Part shown: piece by piece, positions 16,576-25,448 of the stretch
How positions within the stretch are numbered: the stretch's first letter is position 1
Layout of the letters: each line of letters starts with the position of its first letter
Assembly (NCBI RefSeq): GCF_003259675.1
Contig: NZ_PZJG01000006.1
Location: forward strand, 62,001 to 126,000
DNA from: Macrococcoides bohemicum
GTDB lineage: Bacteria > Bacillota > Bacilli > Staphylococcales > Staphylococcaceae
Reading direction: 5' to 3'
DNA: 64,000 nucleotides
The notes under the pieces: generated by a model
What the model was told of the DNA's origin: nothing
Seen by the model: the letters and a program-made list of their open reading frames with translations, nothing else
Databases searched by the model: none
Program-made: the position numbers and the translations under genes

Positions 16576-17001
16576 TTATTTAGCTGCTACTTCAACAGGT
16601 TTGAATGATTCTACGACGATTTGACCTTTAGAATATTTGTGGATTTTATCAGCCATACCACGACCGATTTCATATGAATCAGAAAGTTCAGCTTTTAAAG
16701 CTTTCTGTAAGTAATCTTCTGCACGCCATGGGTCTACAGTATCACCACAAGTGAATACATCAACTGAAGCGTAACCATATTCAGGCCATGTGTGGATTGT
16801 TAAATGTGATTCTGAGATGATAACAGCACCACTTACACCGTATGGATTGAATGTATGAAAACAGCTTTCCACGATTGTTGCACCACTTACGCGGGCAGCT
16901 TCATTCATGATTTCTTCAACTTTATCATGGTCCTTTAAAATATCTTTGTCACAGTTATAGTATTCGATTAAAACGTGTCTTCCAAGTGTAGTTAATTTCA
17001 T
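16576..17001 (-). CDS. speD: S-adenosylmethionine decarboxylase proenzyme
   Basis: This 141-residue proenzyme belongs to the short bacterial class (SpeH/SpeD). It should self-cleave between Glu64 and Ser65 in [13 protein letters not shown] to create the pyruvoyl cofactor. Downstream [11 protein letters not shown] contains the conserved Cys. The product, decarboxylated SAM, is the aminopropyl donor for the next enzyme, SpeE. Its length is slightly above the usual 120-130 residues because of a C-terminal tail. Only two bases separate it from speA, so co-translation is likely. Confidence 0.94.
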   Translation of the reverse strand: MKLTTLGRHVLIEYYNCDKDILKDHDKVEEIMNEAARVSGATIVESCFHTFNPYGVSGAVIISESHLTIHTWPEYGYASVDVFTCGDTVDPWRAEDYLQKALKAELSDSYEIGRGMADKIHKYSKGQIVVESFKPVEVAAK

Positions 17002-17003
17002 TA

Positions 17004-18512
17004 TTAAATATCTCCTTTATTATCAATTATAAATACTTCGTTTTTGTTTTCTGCGCCAATCTTAATAATTGGCTGGTCGTTAATAAATTTCCAGTAGTCG
17101 ATGACTTCCTGGGTGATCATTTCACCTGCCATCAGGATCGGAATACCCGGTGGATAGATCATTAAACTTTCTGCACAAACTTCGTTTAGTGCATCTTCAA
17201 TCTGAACGACTTTCGTCTCAGAGTAAAAGACATCTCTCAAGCCCATCTTCTGCATCGGAATCGACATTTGCTTCAGAATCGGTGGGACGAAAGGTTTGTT
17301 TAGGTTAAAATGTTTAGCGCTAATAGCTGAAAGTGCATCAAAGAGTTGATTCAATTCGTTTTCATTATCCATAAATGACACAATCCCCATGACGATATTA
17401 GGTTCTGCAAGCTCCATTTGGATATCGTAGTCGCTACGTAGTAGGTGATACACTTCAAAACCAGATAAATCAAGACGATGATCAATATAGATGGTCAGTT
17501 TAGTTTCGTCTAACTGCTGATGATATTTGTTGTTAAACTTCTCTGGCTCTAACATGTAGAAACCAGGAATTTTATTAATTCTTTCTCGAAATGACTGAAC
17601 GAGTGATAATACATTGGTGATCTTCTCTTCACCGTGTAGTGCTAAATGATGACGTGCAATATCAAGCGATGACATCAGCAGAAATGATGCAGAAGTTGAT
17701 GTCAGCATATTGATAATACTCTTTACCTTATGCTTATCAATCAGCTTACTGTTAAACAGGAGGACACTCGTCTGTGTAAATGAGCCGCCTGTTTTGTGTA
17801 GGCTCGTTGCTGCCATATCGGCACCAGCTTCCATACTGGACAATGGTAAGTGCTCTGAGAAACGGTAATGTGCACCATGAGCTTCATCTACAAGAACAGG
17901 AATGCCAGCGTTATGTGCAATTGAAACAATTTCTTTTAAATCGCTTACTGCCCCGAAATAAGTCGGGTTCATAATGAACAATGCCTTCGCATCGGGATGT
18001 GCAGCAATCGTTTTGCGTATAGTTTCTACACTGATATTATGTGCAATCCCGTATTCTGTATCAAATTCAGGTACCATATAAACAGGTGTAACATCAGCGA
18101 GTGCCATCGCATTCAGTACTGATTTATGAACATTTCTTGGAAGTAACAGTTTATCTTTCGGCTTGAGTGTAGACAGAATCATTGCCTGTATACCAGACGT
18201 CGTACCATTTAATAAAAAGTGTGCTTCCTCTGCCTGAAACAAATCAGCCATCAAAGCTTGTGATTTCTGGATGACACTGGTTGGATGATCAAAGTTATCT
18301 AACGTTGGCATTGAATTTACATCGTGACGTAAAGTACGCGTACCATAGTAGTTCAATTTATAGTCAGGATCCAGGCCACGCTTATGTCCTGGAACATCAA
18401 AACTTGTAACGTGTTGTTCTTCGTACTCTTTTAAGGCCGTAAATAAAGGCGTCAATGTATGCTTTGATTTATCGATACTATGAAAAGCCTTGGAGTAATA
18501 TGTTTGAGTCAT
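17004..18512 (-). CDS. speA: Arginine decarboxylase-like PLP enzyme (Orn/Lys/Arg decarboxylase, fold type I)
   Basis: This 502-residue PLP-dependent decarboxylase belongs to the Bacillus SpeA/YaaO group. The cofactor lysine is Lys240 in [12 protein letters not shown], preceded by the PLP-binding [12 protein letters not shown]. The C-terminal domain has [12 protein letters not shown], typical of this family. As first gene of an operon with speD, speE and speB, it should convert arginine to agmatine. Lysine or ornithine specificity cannot be excluded from sequence, but agmatinase downstream argues for arginine. The start follows AAGGAG. The upstream region contains repeated ACTATTAG elements. 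Confidence 0.88.
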   Translation of the reverse strand: MTQTYYSKAFHSIDKSKHTLTPLFTALKEYEEQHVTSFDVPGHKRGLDPDYKLNYYGTRTLRHDVNSMPTLDNFDHPTSVIQKSQALMADLFQAEEAHFLLNGTTSGIQAMILSTLKPKDKLLLPRNVHKSVLNAMALADVTPVYMVPEFDTEYGIAHNISVETIRKTIAAHPDAKALFIMNPTYFGAVSDLKEIVSIAHNAGIPVLVDEAHGAHYRFSEHLPLSSMEAGADMAATSLHKTGGSFTQTSVLLFNSKLIDKHKVKSIINMLTSTSASFLLMSSLDIARHHLALHGEEKITNVLSLVQSFRERINKIPGFYMLEPEKFNNKYHQQLDETKLTIYIDHRLDLSGFEVYHLLRSDYDIQMELAEPNIVMGIVSFMDNENELNQLFDALSAISAKHFNLNKPFVPPILKQMSIPMQKMGLRDVFYSETKVVQIEDALNEVCAESLMIYPPGIPILMAGEMITQEVIDYWKFINDQPIIKIGAENKNEVFIIDNKGDI

Positions 18513-18552
18513 TGGCCACTCCTTAAAATTGGGAAAGATTTAAATATTAGTC

Positions 18553-18627
18553 TTACTTAACTATTAGTAATGTAAAACTGTCATTTATTAATACCAAACA
18601 AATTGTAATGTATTACTAAACTATTAG
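18553..18627. promoter_or_regulatory. Repeat-rich region upstream of speA and pgl
   Basis: The divergent interval 18513-18719 contains ACTATTAG twice (18560-18567 and 18620-18627) and an inverted pair TTAGTAAT/ATTACTAA (18564-18571 and 18612-18619). These could be operator half-sites for either divergent gene. No regulator is identified. Confidence 0.35.
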
Positions 18628-18719
18628 CAACAAAAAATTTTTATTTTTGCTAAATTATTTTCAACTTTTCGCAATCTGAATGTGATTTTGTTAAAATGAA
18701 ATTAACAGGAGGCGATACA

Positions 18720-19751
18720 ATGAGTGAAGTAAAAGGATTTATCGGATCTTATACAAAGCAAGACGGTAAAGGGATTTATAACTTTACATTAGATACAGAA
18801 GAAAAGACAATCAAGACAGTAGAAACAGGATATGAAGTGCCGGGCTCAACATATATTCAACAACATGGTGATAAATTGTATGGTATTAAAAAAGCAGACA
18901 GCAATGCAGGTATACAAAGTTATCAAATTAATGAAGATGGAACATTAACAGTGATTAATGACAACTTATCTTCTACAGATTCAGCATGTCATATCTGGAT
19001 AACACAAGATGGGAAATATTTATTAGAAGCAGTTTACGGACCAGGTGTTGTGAGGTTATATAAATTAGATGAAACAACTGGTGAAGTATTAGAATTAATT
19101 GATATTGCACAGCAAGAAGGAACCGGACCGAATAAAGAACGCCAGGATCATGCACATACGCATTATATCCAGGAAACACCAGATGGAAAATATGCAGTTG
19201 CTGTTGATTTGGGAACTGATGAAGTAATTACATTTACTTTTGGAAATAATGGATTTAAACGCGTTGAGACTTTAAAAGTTGAGCCGGGAATGGGGCCTAG
19301 ACATTTAATTTTTAATGAAAACGGCAAATATGCATACTTGTTTACAGAGTTAAGCAATGAAGTTGTTGTAATGAAATATGCAGATGGTAAATTTGAAATG
19401 CTAGATAAATTATCTACTATTCCAAGTGACTTTACAGAAAACTCACAAGGAGCAGCGATTCGATTAAGTCATGACGGTAAATATTTATATGCTTCCAACC
19501 GTGGACATCAATCTATTGCTGTATTCAAAGTATTAGGTGAAGGAGAAAAGATTGAATTAGTTGAAATTGTAGGAACTGGTGGAGACTGGCCACGTGACTT
19601 TAATATAGATCGAAGCGATACTTTTCTTGTTTGTGCGCATGAAGCTGATGGTGTGTTGACTTTATTTGAAAGAGATAAAGAAACAGGAAGGTTAACAATG
19701 TTAGAAAACGATAAACGTGCACCAGAAGGCGTATGTGTTCAATTTTTATAG
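18720..19751 (+). CDS. pgl: 6-phosphogluconolactonase-type lactonase (beta-propeller)
   Basis: This 343-residue protein has the seven-bladed beta-propeller pattern of the YbhE/Pgl lactonase family: repeated blade motifs such as HDGKYLYASNRGHQSIAVF, and GPRHLIFNENGKYAYLFTEL. It should hydrolyse 6-phosphogluconolactone in the pentose phosphate pathway. The MSEVKGFIGSYT start at 18720 follows AGGAGG; eight upstream codons are open but unsupported. It is monocistronic with its own terminator. Other lactones are possible substrates. Confidence 0.88.
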   Translation: MSEVKGFIGSYTKQDGKGIYNFTLDTEEKTIKTVETGYEVPGSTYIQQHGDKLYGIKKADSNAGIQSYQINEDGTLTVINDNLSSTDSACHIWITQDGKYLLEAVYGPGVVRLYKLDETTGEVLELIDIAQQEGTGPNKERQDHAHTHYIQETPDGKYAVAVDLGTDEVITFTFGNNGFKRVETLKVEPGMGPRHLIFNENGKYAYLFTELSNEVVVMKYADGKFEMLDKLSTIPSDFTENSQGAAIRLSHDGKYLYASNRGHQSIAVFKVLGEGEKIELVEIVGTGGDWPRDFNIDRSDTFLVCAHEADGVLTLFERDKETGRLTMLENDKRAPEGVCVQFL

Positions 19752-19754
19752 AGA

Positions 19755-19788
19755 AAATTCCTACCTCGAATTGAGGTAGGAATTTTTT
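19755..19788 (+). terminator. Terminator of pgl
   Basis: AAATTCCTACCTC - GAATT - GAGGTAGGAATTT with a T-run. The remaining interval to 20024 contains an 8-bp hairpin without a T-tail (19806-19828) and otherwise AT-rich sequence. Confidence 0.92.
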
Positions 19789-20024
19789 TGTGAGTAGTGA
19801 GGTTTGAAATTGGTAAAACCCCAATTTCAGCATCAATTAAAGTTATTAACGATAAAATGTTAAAGGCCCATTCTTAAATATTTTATGATGTGTATTCATA
19901 TATGTACGTATTTTCTTTCTTTAATAATCATAAAAAAAACTCATTTTACCATTTCAATGATAAAATAATAATAACAAAATAGTATTAAACACATGTAAAA
20001 TAATTGTAAAAATGGAGTGGTAAT

Positions 20025-20795
20025 ATGAAAATTGCGATTTATCAAATGAAGATTATTCCTGGTGAACCCGAGAAAAATATTGAGAAAGTTGCAAATTGGT
20101 TATCGACACTCGATGATGTAGAAATTGCTGTATTACCAGAGATGTGGAACACCTCATATACATTGAAGGAGTTAGTGCATATCACATCTGACAATGGGCA
20201 ACGAGAAATTGAGAAGTTAAGTGAACTTGCAAAGCAATATCAAATAAATATTGTTGGTGGATCAATTGCTGTCAGAGTCGAAGATAAGATTTACAATCGA
20301 GCAATTGTTATTAATAAAAAAGGTGAACTTATACATCAATACGATAAATTACACTTGGTACCTATGCTAGATGAACCAAATTATTTAACACAAGGGAATA
20401 ATATTTCAATTTTTGAAATAGATAATGTAAAGATGGGCGTTATTATTTGTTATGATCTGCGATTCCCTGAAATATCGAGGAAATTAGCTTTAGAAGGAAT
20501 TGAAGTACTATTTGTTGTAGCAGAGTGGCCGATAGAACGTATCAAGCAATTTGAAAAATTACTGTATGCCAGAGCAATTGAAAACCAAGTTTATGTCATT
20601 GCAAGCAACAGTATCGGAAAGTGCGATAATACGGTATTTGGTGGAAAATCGATGGTGATAAATCCATTAGGGGAAGCCGCTACAAAAATAATATTAGGAG
20701 AAGGGACAATTCAAGCAACTGTTAATTTAGAGTTAATTAGAAATATAAGAACTAAAATACCTTTATTAAAAACACGCAGAGCAGATATATATTAG
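20025..20795 (+). CDS. Carbon-nitrogen hydrolase (nitrilase superfamily)
   Basis: This 256-residue enzyme has the complete nitrilase triad: Glu39 in VLPEMWN, Lys108 in YDKLHLVP and Cys142 in GVIICYDLRFPE. The sequence best fits the Nit2/omega-amidase-like branch (YafV in E. coli, MtnU in Bacillus), which hydrolyses alpha-ketoglutaramate or alpha-ketosuccinamate in methionine-salvage contexts. No mtn genes are nearby, so substrate is uncertain. ATG 20025 follows GGAGTGG. It is transcribed alone; the sequence just after its stop is the relic of an LPXTG gene, suggesting a deletion at its 3' side. Confidence 0.88.
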   Translation: MKIAIYQMKIIPGEPEKNIEKVANWLSTLDDVEIAVLPEMWNTSYTLKELVHITSDNGQREIEKLSELAKQYQINIVGGSIAVRVEDKIYNRAIVINKKGELIHQYDKLHLVPMLDEPNYLTQGNNISIFEIDNVKMGVIICYDLRFPEISRKLALEGIEVLFVVAEWPIERIKQFEKLLYARAIENQVYVIASNSIGKCDNTVFGGKSMVINPLGEAATKIILGEGTIQATVNLELIRNIRTKIPLLKTRRADIY

Positions 20796-20797
20796 TA

Positions 20798-20977
20798 CTT
20801 AATGTAACATTTAAAAATCCATTAACTTGGTCACCTGTTATCGTTAACGTTGATTTTGATGCAAGTGATGACAGAGACTCAGATAGCAATAACTTACCTG
20901 ATACAGGTGAAGCAGCATTATTAGCTGGTGGCGCACTCATCGCAGCTTCTCGTAAAAGAAGAGACGAAGAAATTTAA
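20798..20977 (+). pseudogene. 3' remnant of an LPXTG surface-protein gene
   Basis: The frame following the nitrilase stop encodes NPLTWSPVIVNVDF, then an Asp/Ser-rich piece (DASDDRDSDSNN), then a complete sorting signal: LPDTGE, a short hydrophobic span and RKRRDEEI before a TAA at 20975. There is no start codon with a ribosome site, no signal peptide and no ligand domain. The Asp-Ser stretch recalls the end of an SD-repeat stalk. A proper terminator follows at 20993. This looks like the last 60 codons of a deleted surface-protein gene. Confidence 0.8.
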
Positions 20978-20992
20978 TAATTAACCTAAAGA

Positions 20993-21025
20993 GGAAGATC
21001 TCGAATTTGAGATCTTCCTTTTTTA
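20993..21025. terminator. Terminator after the surface-protein relic
   Basis: GGAAGATCTC - GAATTT - GAGATCTTCC followed by six T residues; it also serves the convergent aldehyde dehydrogenase gene. Confidence 0.9.
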
Positions 21026-21033
21026 TTACTATA

Positions 21034-22404
21034 TTATTTAAATATTTGTTTGACGTATCTGAATTTTCCTTTGTAAGGAGGGAACATAATACCGGATTCC
21101 AGCTTGGTACTTTTTGTCATATATGCTTTTTGATGACTGAATAATTCAAATGTATATTTTCCGTGGTAGTGTCCCATACCTGAGTGTCCAACACCGCCAA
21201 AAGGCAAATAAGGGTTAGCGACATGCATGATTGTATCATTTACACATCCACCGCCAAATGATACACGTGTGAATACGTCTCTAATAAAATCCTGATCATC
21301 GCTAAATATATATAATGCTAATGGTTTTTCATATTGATGAATTGTTTCAAAAATTTCTTCTTTGTTATTGTAACCGATGATTGGTAAGATAGGCCCGAAT
21401 ATTTCTTCCTGCATCGCTAAGTCGTTTAATCTAGCATCAATAAGTGTCGGTGCAATATGTAGTACATCTGCTTTTGATGTGCCTCCGATAAGAATACGTT
21501 CATGTGCTTGATCAATCATTGCTGTTAAGCGATTAAAGTGCTGGTCGTTGATAATGTGACCATAGTCTTCACTTTCTAAAGCATTCTTTCCGTAAAATTC
21601 ATTCAATGTAGATTGCATCGCTTTAAGAAATTTTTCTTTAACTTTATTGTCGATCAATACATAATCAGGTGCAATACAAGTTTGACCGGCATTCATGAAT
21701 TTACCGAACGCAATGCGTTCAGCCGCCACTTTAATATTAGCAGTATCATCTATAATTGTAGGGCTCTTACCACCGAGTTCTAACGTTACTGGTGTAAGAT
21801 GTTTACTTGCTTTTTCATAGACGATTTGTCCTACTTTTGTACTACCTGTAAAGAAGATATAATCAAATCGAACGTCCAGCAAAGCTGATGTCACTTCTTT
21901 TTCTCCTTGAATCACTTTTACGTATTCAGGTTCAAAGACTTCTTCCAAAATTTGTTCGATAACAATGCTTGTTTGAGGTGTATGTTCTGAAGGTTTGACA
22001 ACTACACAGTTTCCAGCTGCGATAGCACCGATTAATGGTGACATGACGAGTTGGAAAGGATAGTTGAATGGTCCGATGATAAGCACAGTACCATAAGGTT
22101 CATACATTAAATAACTTTTACCTGGAAATTGCATCATCGGCGTATTGATAGACTTCACCTTGCTCCAGTTTTTGATTTCTTTAATATATGTAGAAAGTTC
22201 TTTTAACACGATGCCGATTTCAGTAGCGTACGCTTCAACTTTTCCCTTACCAAGATCGCTGTTTAAAGCGTCGATAATATCGGTTTCATGTGCTTTAATT
22301 GCTTTTTTTAACGCTTTTAATTTTTTTCTTCTTATTTTAATCTGCTTTGTTTCATGTGTTGCAAAATAGTCTTTCATCTTTATGATATCTTCGTGAATAT
22401 TCAT
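21034..22404 (-). CDS. Aldehyde dehydrogenase (class 3-like)
   Basis: This 456-residue NAD(P)-dependent aldehyde dehydrogenase has catalytic Cys in NAGQTCIAPDYVL, catalytic Glu in VTLELGGKSP, and the cofactor motif FTGSTKVGQIV. The short N-terminus and PYLPFGGVGHSGMGHYHG near the C-terminus fit the ALDH3 group, which oxidises medium- and long-chain aldehydes. ATG 22404 follows GGAGGAATTTTC; upstream codons lack support. It is divergent from the next gene. Confidence 0.92.
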   Translation of the reverse strand: MNIHEDIIKMKDYFATHETKQIKIRRKKLKALKKAIKAHETDIIDALNSDLGKGKVEAYATEIGIVLKELSTYIKEIKNWSKVKSINTPMMQFPGKSYLMYEPYGTVLIIGPFNYPFQLVMSPLIGAIAAGNCVVVKPSEHTPQTSIVIEQILEEVFEPEYVKVIQGEKEVTSALLDVRFDYIFFTGSTKVGQIVYEKASKHLTPVTLELGGKSPTIIDDTANIKVAAERIAFGKFMNAGQTCIAPDYVLIDNKVKEKFLKAMQSTLNEFYGKNALESEDYGHIINDQHFNRLTAMIDQAHERILIGGTSKADVLHIAPTLIDARLNDLAMQEEIFGPILPIIGYNNKEEIFETIHQYEKPLALYIFSDDQDFIRDVFTRVSFGGGCVNDTIMHVANPYLPFGGVGHSGMGHYHGKYTFELFSHQKAYMTKSTKLESGIMFPPYKGKFRYVKQIFK

Positions 22405-22480
22405 GAAAATTCCTCCATTTAGCATTGTTAAGGTGTATACTAATTAATAAATAAACGATAAAAATTCCGGGGTGAAATAA

Positions 22481-23443
22481 ATGAAATTTGGTCTTATCGG
22501 AACAAATTGGATTACTGATCGATTTATCGAAGCTGGTAAAACTGTTCCAGAATTTGAACTACATAGTGTCTATTCCAGAACGATTGAACGTGCGCAAAGT
22601 TTTGCGGAAAAATATGATATTCCTAACTTTACAGATAATATGGATAAATTATTGAATGATGAAGCAGTGGATATCATTTATATAGCTACACCAAATATAT
22701 TACATCATCAACAGGCAATACAAGCAATGAATCATGGGAAACATGTTTTATGCGAAAAACCGATCGCCACAAGTGAAAAAAACTTTAATTTAATGTATCA
22801 GGCGATGGAAAATAACGATGTGTTCTTCATGGAAGCGATGAAAAGTATTTACTCACCATCTTTTATCAAACTTCATGAATGGATAAAAGAAATTGGAACA
22901 ATACGTCGTGCTAACTTCCACTATAATCAATATTCTTCTCGCTATGATAAATATAAGGATGGCATTGTAGAAAATGCTTTTAAACCTGAACTGGGAAATG
23001 GGGCATTAATGGACTTAGGCGTTTATACAATCAGTCCTTTAGTTAATTTATTCGGAATGCCTAAGACAATTCAGGCGACTGGCAAACTGTTGTCAACTGG
23101 CGCTGATGGGCAAGGTACGATAATTTGTAATCATCATTATATGACATCTGTACTCAGCTATTCAAAAATTATTGATAGCCATCTACCATCTGAGATTATT
23201 GGTGAAGAAGGTATTCTACTAATAGATAAAATCTCTGCACCAAATAAAGTCCAGAAGTTGAATCGTCATGGAGAAGTCGTTGATGAAATAGTGAGTGATG
23301 CACCACCTATGTCATATGAAATAGCACATTTTATAGAAGCGATTAAAAATAAAGATTTTAATGCACTCAATTTGGAAACTTCACATCACACGATGAAAGT
23401 TATTGATGAAGTAAAAAGACAAATTGGTATTTTAATTAAATAA
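22481..23443 (+). CDS. Gfo/Idh/MocA family oxidoreductase
   Basis: This 320-residue protein has an N-terminal Rossmann domain (FGLIGTNWITDRFIEAG) and the family signature HVLCEKPIATSEKN with the conserved EKP. The C-terminal alpha/beta domain includes NGALMDLGVYTISPLVNLF, which places the catalytic-region Asp and Tyr. Members oxidise sugars, inositols or dihydrodiols with NAD(P). The substrate is unknown. It starts behind CCGGGGTG and stands alone. Confidence 0.9.
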   Translation: MKFGLIGTNWITDRFIEAGKTVPEFELHSVYSRTIERAQSFAEKYDIPNFTDNMDKLLNDEAVDIIYIATPNILHHQQAIQAMNHGKHVLCEKPIATSEKNFNLMYQAMENNDVFFMEAMKSIYSPSFIKLHEWIKEIGTIRRANFHYNQYSSRYDKYKDGIVENAFKPELGNGALMDLGVYTISPLVNLFGMPKTIQATGKLLSTGADGQGTIICNHHYMTSVLSYSKIIDSHLPSEIIGEEGILLIDKISAPNKVQKLNRHGEVVDEIVSDAPPMSYEIAHFIEAIKNKDFNALNLETSHHTMKVIDEVKRQIGILIK

Positions 23444-23512
23444 GTTATTGATTATTCAGAAAATTTAAATTATAATAAAGCCATACCATTTTTTCATTCT
23501 TTCAAATATTAC

Positions 23513-23541
23513 AAAAAGAGACGCACCCCGCGTCTCTTTTT
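23513..23541. terminator. Bidirectional terminator
   Basis: AAAAAGAGACGC - ACCCC - GCGTCTCTTTTT, a perfect 12-bp stem between convergent genes. Confidence 0.92.
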
Positions 23542-23542
23542 G

Positions 23543-23812
23543 TTATTTAATCAGTTGTTTTAATGCATCATCGCGTTCCATTACGATACGCGCATAAGAA
23601 CATAACGGTATTATCTTTAAATTATTTTCCTTAGCGTAATCTGTAACTTTTAACACTAGTTCTTTTGCGATGCCCTGACCACGTAATGATGGATCTGTAT
23701 ATGTGTGATCGATTGTGATTGTGTCTTGTCCTGAAGGCTGGAAAGTGATTTCTGCTTCTGGTTGTGCTTCATCACCGATATAAAACTTATTATTACCTTG
23801 AATAATTTTCAC
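23543..23812 (-). CDS. GNAT-like N-acetyltransferase, small YjdJ type
   Basis: This 89-residue protein is the short form of the GNAT fold (DUF/YjdJ). The acetyl-CoA-binding segment is DPSLRGQGIAKELV, preceded by the strand ITIDHTYTD, and followed by the conserved IIPLCSYARIVMER. It lacks the first strands of full-length GNATs, which is normal for this subgroup. I prefer GTG 23812, eight bases after GAGG, to GTG 23821. It follows ppaC by about 18 bases and may share its transcript. Confidence 0.85.
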   Translation of the reverse strand: MKIIQGNNKFYIGDEAQPEAEITFQPSGQDTITIDHTYTDPSLRGQGIAKELVLKVTDYAKENNLKIIPLCSYARIVMERDDALKQLIK

Positions 23813-23830
23813 GACAAACACCTCTTTTAA

Positions 23831-24748
23831 TTATGATAATACATCTGTAAGCTGTGGAACAACTTGTTTCTTACGAGATACAACACCTTCAAGTACAGCT
23901 GTGTTTTTATCTAATACGACATTGAATGCTTTTTCAACTGCTGCCTGTTGTTGTCCTAATGCTAACACTTTAGAGTTAGAGTTTAATATATCAGTAACAA
24001 CAAGTACAAATAATGCATATCCTTCCTGTGCTGTTTCAGCATTGATTGCATTTTCTAGTTCTTCCTGGCGGCTTAATACTTCATCGATATCAACAGTATT
24101 CACTTGCGCGACACGAACTTCGTGCTCACCCATAGAGAATGATTTAGCATCGATGTTTAATAATTCTTCAGCTGTCTTATCAGCTGTCTTTGCGCCAGCT
24201 TTTAACATATCTAATCCGTAAGATTGAATATCAACGTTAGCAATTGCAGCTAATTCTTCAGCAGCCTTAACGTCTTCATCTGTGCAAGTTGGAGATTTAA
24301 ATAATAATGAATCTGAAATAATTGCTGATAACATCAATCCTGCGATTTCAGGTTTAATTTCAACACCATGTTCTTTGTACATCTTATTTAAGATTGTTGC
24401 AGTACAACCAACTGGTTCTGCACGGTAGTATAAAGGACCTGCTGTTTCAAAGTTGGCAATACGGTGATGATCTACTACCATTAAGATATTCGCATCTTCA
24501 ATGCCGTCAGCTGATTGCTGAAACTCATTATGGTCAACTAAGATAACATCTTCACCATGTAAACGTTCAATCACACGTGGTGCATTTACGCTGAAGTGTT
24601 TTAAAGCGAATTCTGTTTCGCCATTTAAGTCACCTAAACGTACCGCTTCGATGTCTTTTCCTAAAGCTTTTTGTAAATCTTCCATTACTAAAGCTGATGT
24701 TACTGTGTCTGTATCTGGATTTTTATGTCCGAAAGTTAAAATTTTCAT
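23831..24748 (-). CDS. ppaC: Manganese-dependent inorganic pyrophosphatase
   Basis: This 305-residue family II pyrophosphatase carries the metal ligands in [10 protein letters not shown] (His8, Asp12, Asp14), and the DHH motif in [11 protein letters not shown]. The C-terminal DHHA2 domain ends with the substrate-binding [10 protein letters not shown]. It removes pyrophosphate from biosynthetic reactions in the cytoplasm. The start follows AAGGAG. Confidence 0.96.
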   Translation of the reverse strand: MKILTFGHKNPDTDTVTSALVMEDLQKALGKDIEAVRLGDLNGETEFALKHFSVNAPRVIERLHGEDVILVDHNEFQQSADGIEDANILMVVDHHRIANFETAGPLYYRAEPVGCTATILNKMYKEHGVEIKPEIAGLMLSAIISDSLLFKSPTCTDEDVKAAEELAAIANVDIQSYGLDMLKAGAKTADKTAEELLNIDAKSFSMGEHEVRVAQVNTVDIDEVLSRQEELENAINAETAQEGYALFVLVVTDILNSNSKVLALGQQQAAVEKAFNVVLDKNTAVLEGVVSRKKQVVPQLTDVLS

Positions 24749-24790
24749 AATAGTCTCCTTTTAATATAAGTCTTATCTATTTTATCATGA

Positions 24791-25348
24791 TTAATTAATC
24801 TCTTCTACAGTCATGCCTAATACATGTTTGAAGTGTTGCAGTGCATAATGATGCCCTTCTGGATTAAATGAAGTAACTGCTCGTTCATCGACTGACATTT
24901 CAAATCCTAAATTATACCCTTCTACTGCTGTATGAAGTACACAAATATCAGTGCATACCCCAGTAAGTTCGATCTCTTTTATATTTCTTTCGCGTAAAAG
25001 TTGTAATAATGGCGTACCACTAAACGCACTGTAACGTATTTTATCGATCCAGAATACATTGTTATCATCTTTATCGCGTAAATAAAGTTCGTGCAACTTA
25101 CCATAAAGATTTCTACCATCCGTATCTTTAATGTTGTGCGGTGGGAATAATTTCGTTTCAGGATGATAAGTATCGTTTTCAAAATGTAGATCCATCAATA
25201 CAAAAATCGGCTTATTGTTATCTTTATAGTCATTCCATTTTTTAACCATCGTATCTTCCAGCGCAATTGCAGGTTCTCCACACGTCAGTTTACCATCAAG
25301 TGCTACAAAGTCATTGGAATAATCAATAACTAATAAAGCTTCACTCAT
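24791..25348 (-). CDS. pncA: Nicotinamidase / isochorismatase-family hydrolase
   Basis: This 185-residue cysteine hydrolase has the nicotinamidase triad Asp9 (VIDYSNDF), Lys103 (WIDKIRYSAF) and Cys136 (GVCTDICVLHTA). It should convert nicotinamide to nicotinate, feeding the nicotinate phosphoribosyltransferase and NAD synthetase genes 4-6 kb downstream. Metal-site residues expected near DLHFEND are present. ATG 25348 follows GGAG by eight bases. Confidence 0.9.
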   Translation of the reverse strand: MSEALLVIDYSNDFVALDGKLTCGEPAIALEDTMVKKWNDYKDNNKPIFVLMDLHFENDTYHPETKLFPPHNIKDTDGRNLYGKLHELYLRDKDDNNVFWIDKIRYSAFSGTPLLQLLRERNIKEIELTGVCTDICVLHTAVEGYNLGFEMSVDERAVTSFNPEGHHYALQHFKHVLGMTVEEIN

Positions 25349-25448
25349 CGTCAGCGCTCCTTTATATATTATCAAAATTTAGAGTATACAGCTGATTAAA
25401 ACAGGGTATAATCTTAATTACATTATAAATGATTTGAAGGTGTTATAA

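Noticed and set aside
19797-19877. 26-codon frame and 8-bp hairpin after pgl
   Set aside because: Too short, no ribosome site and no family similarity; the hairpin lacks a T-tail. It may be a gene remnant but cannot be supported.
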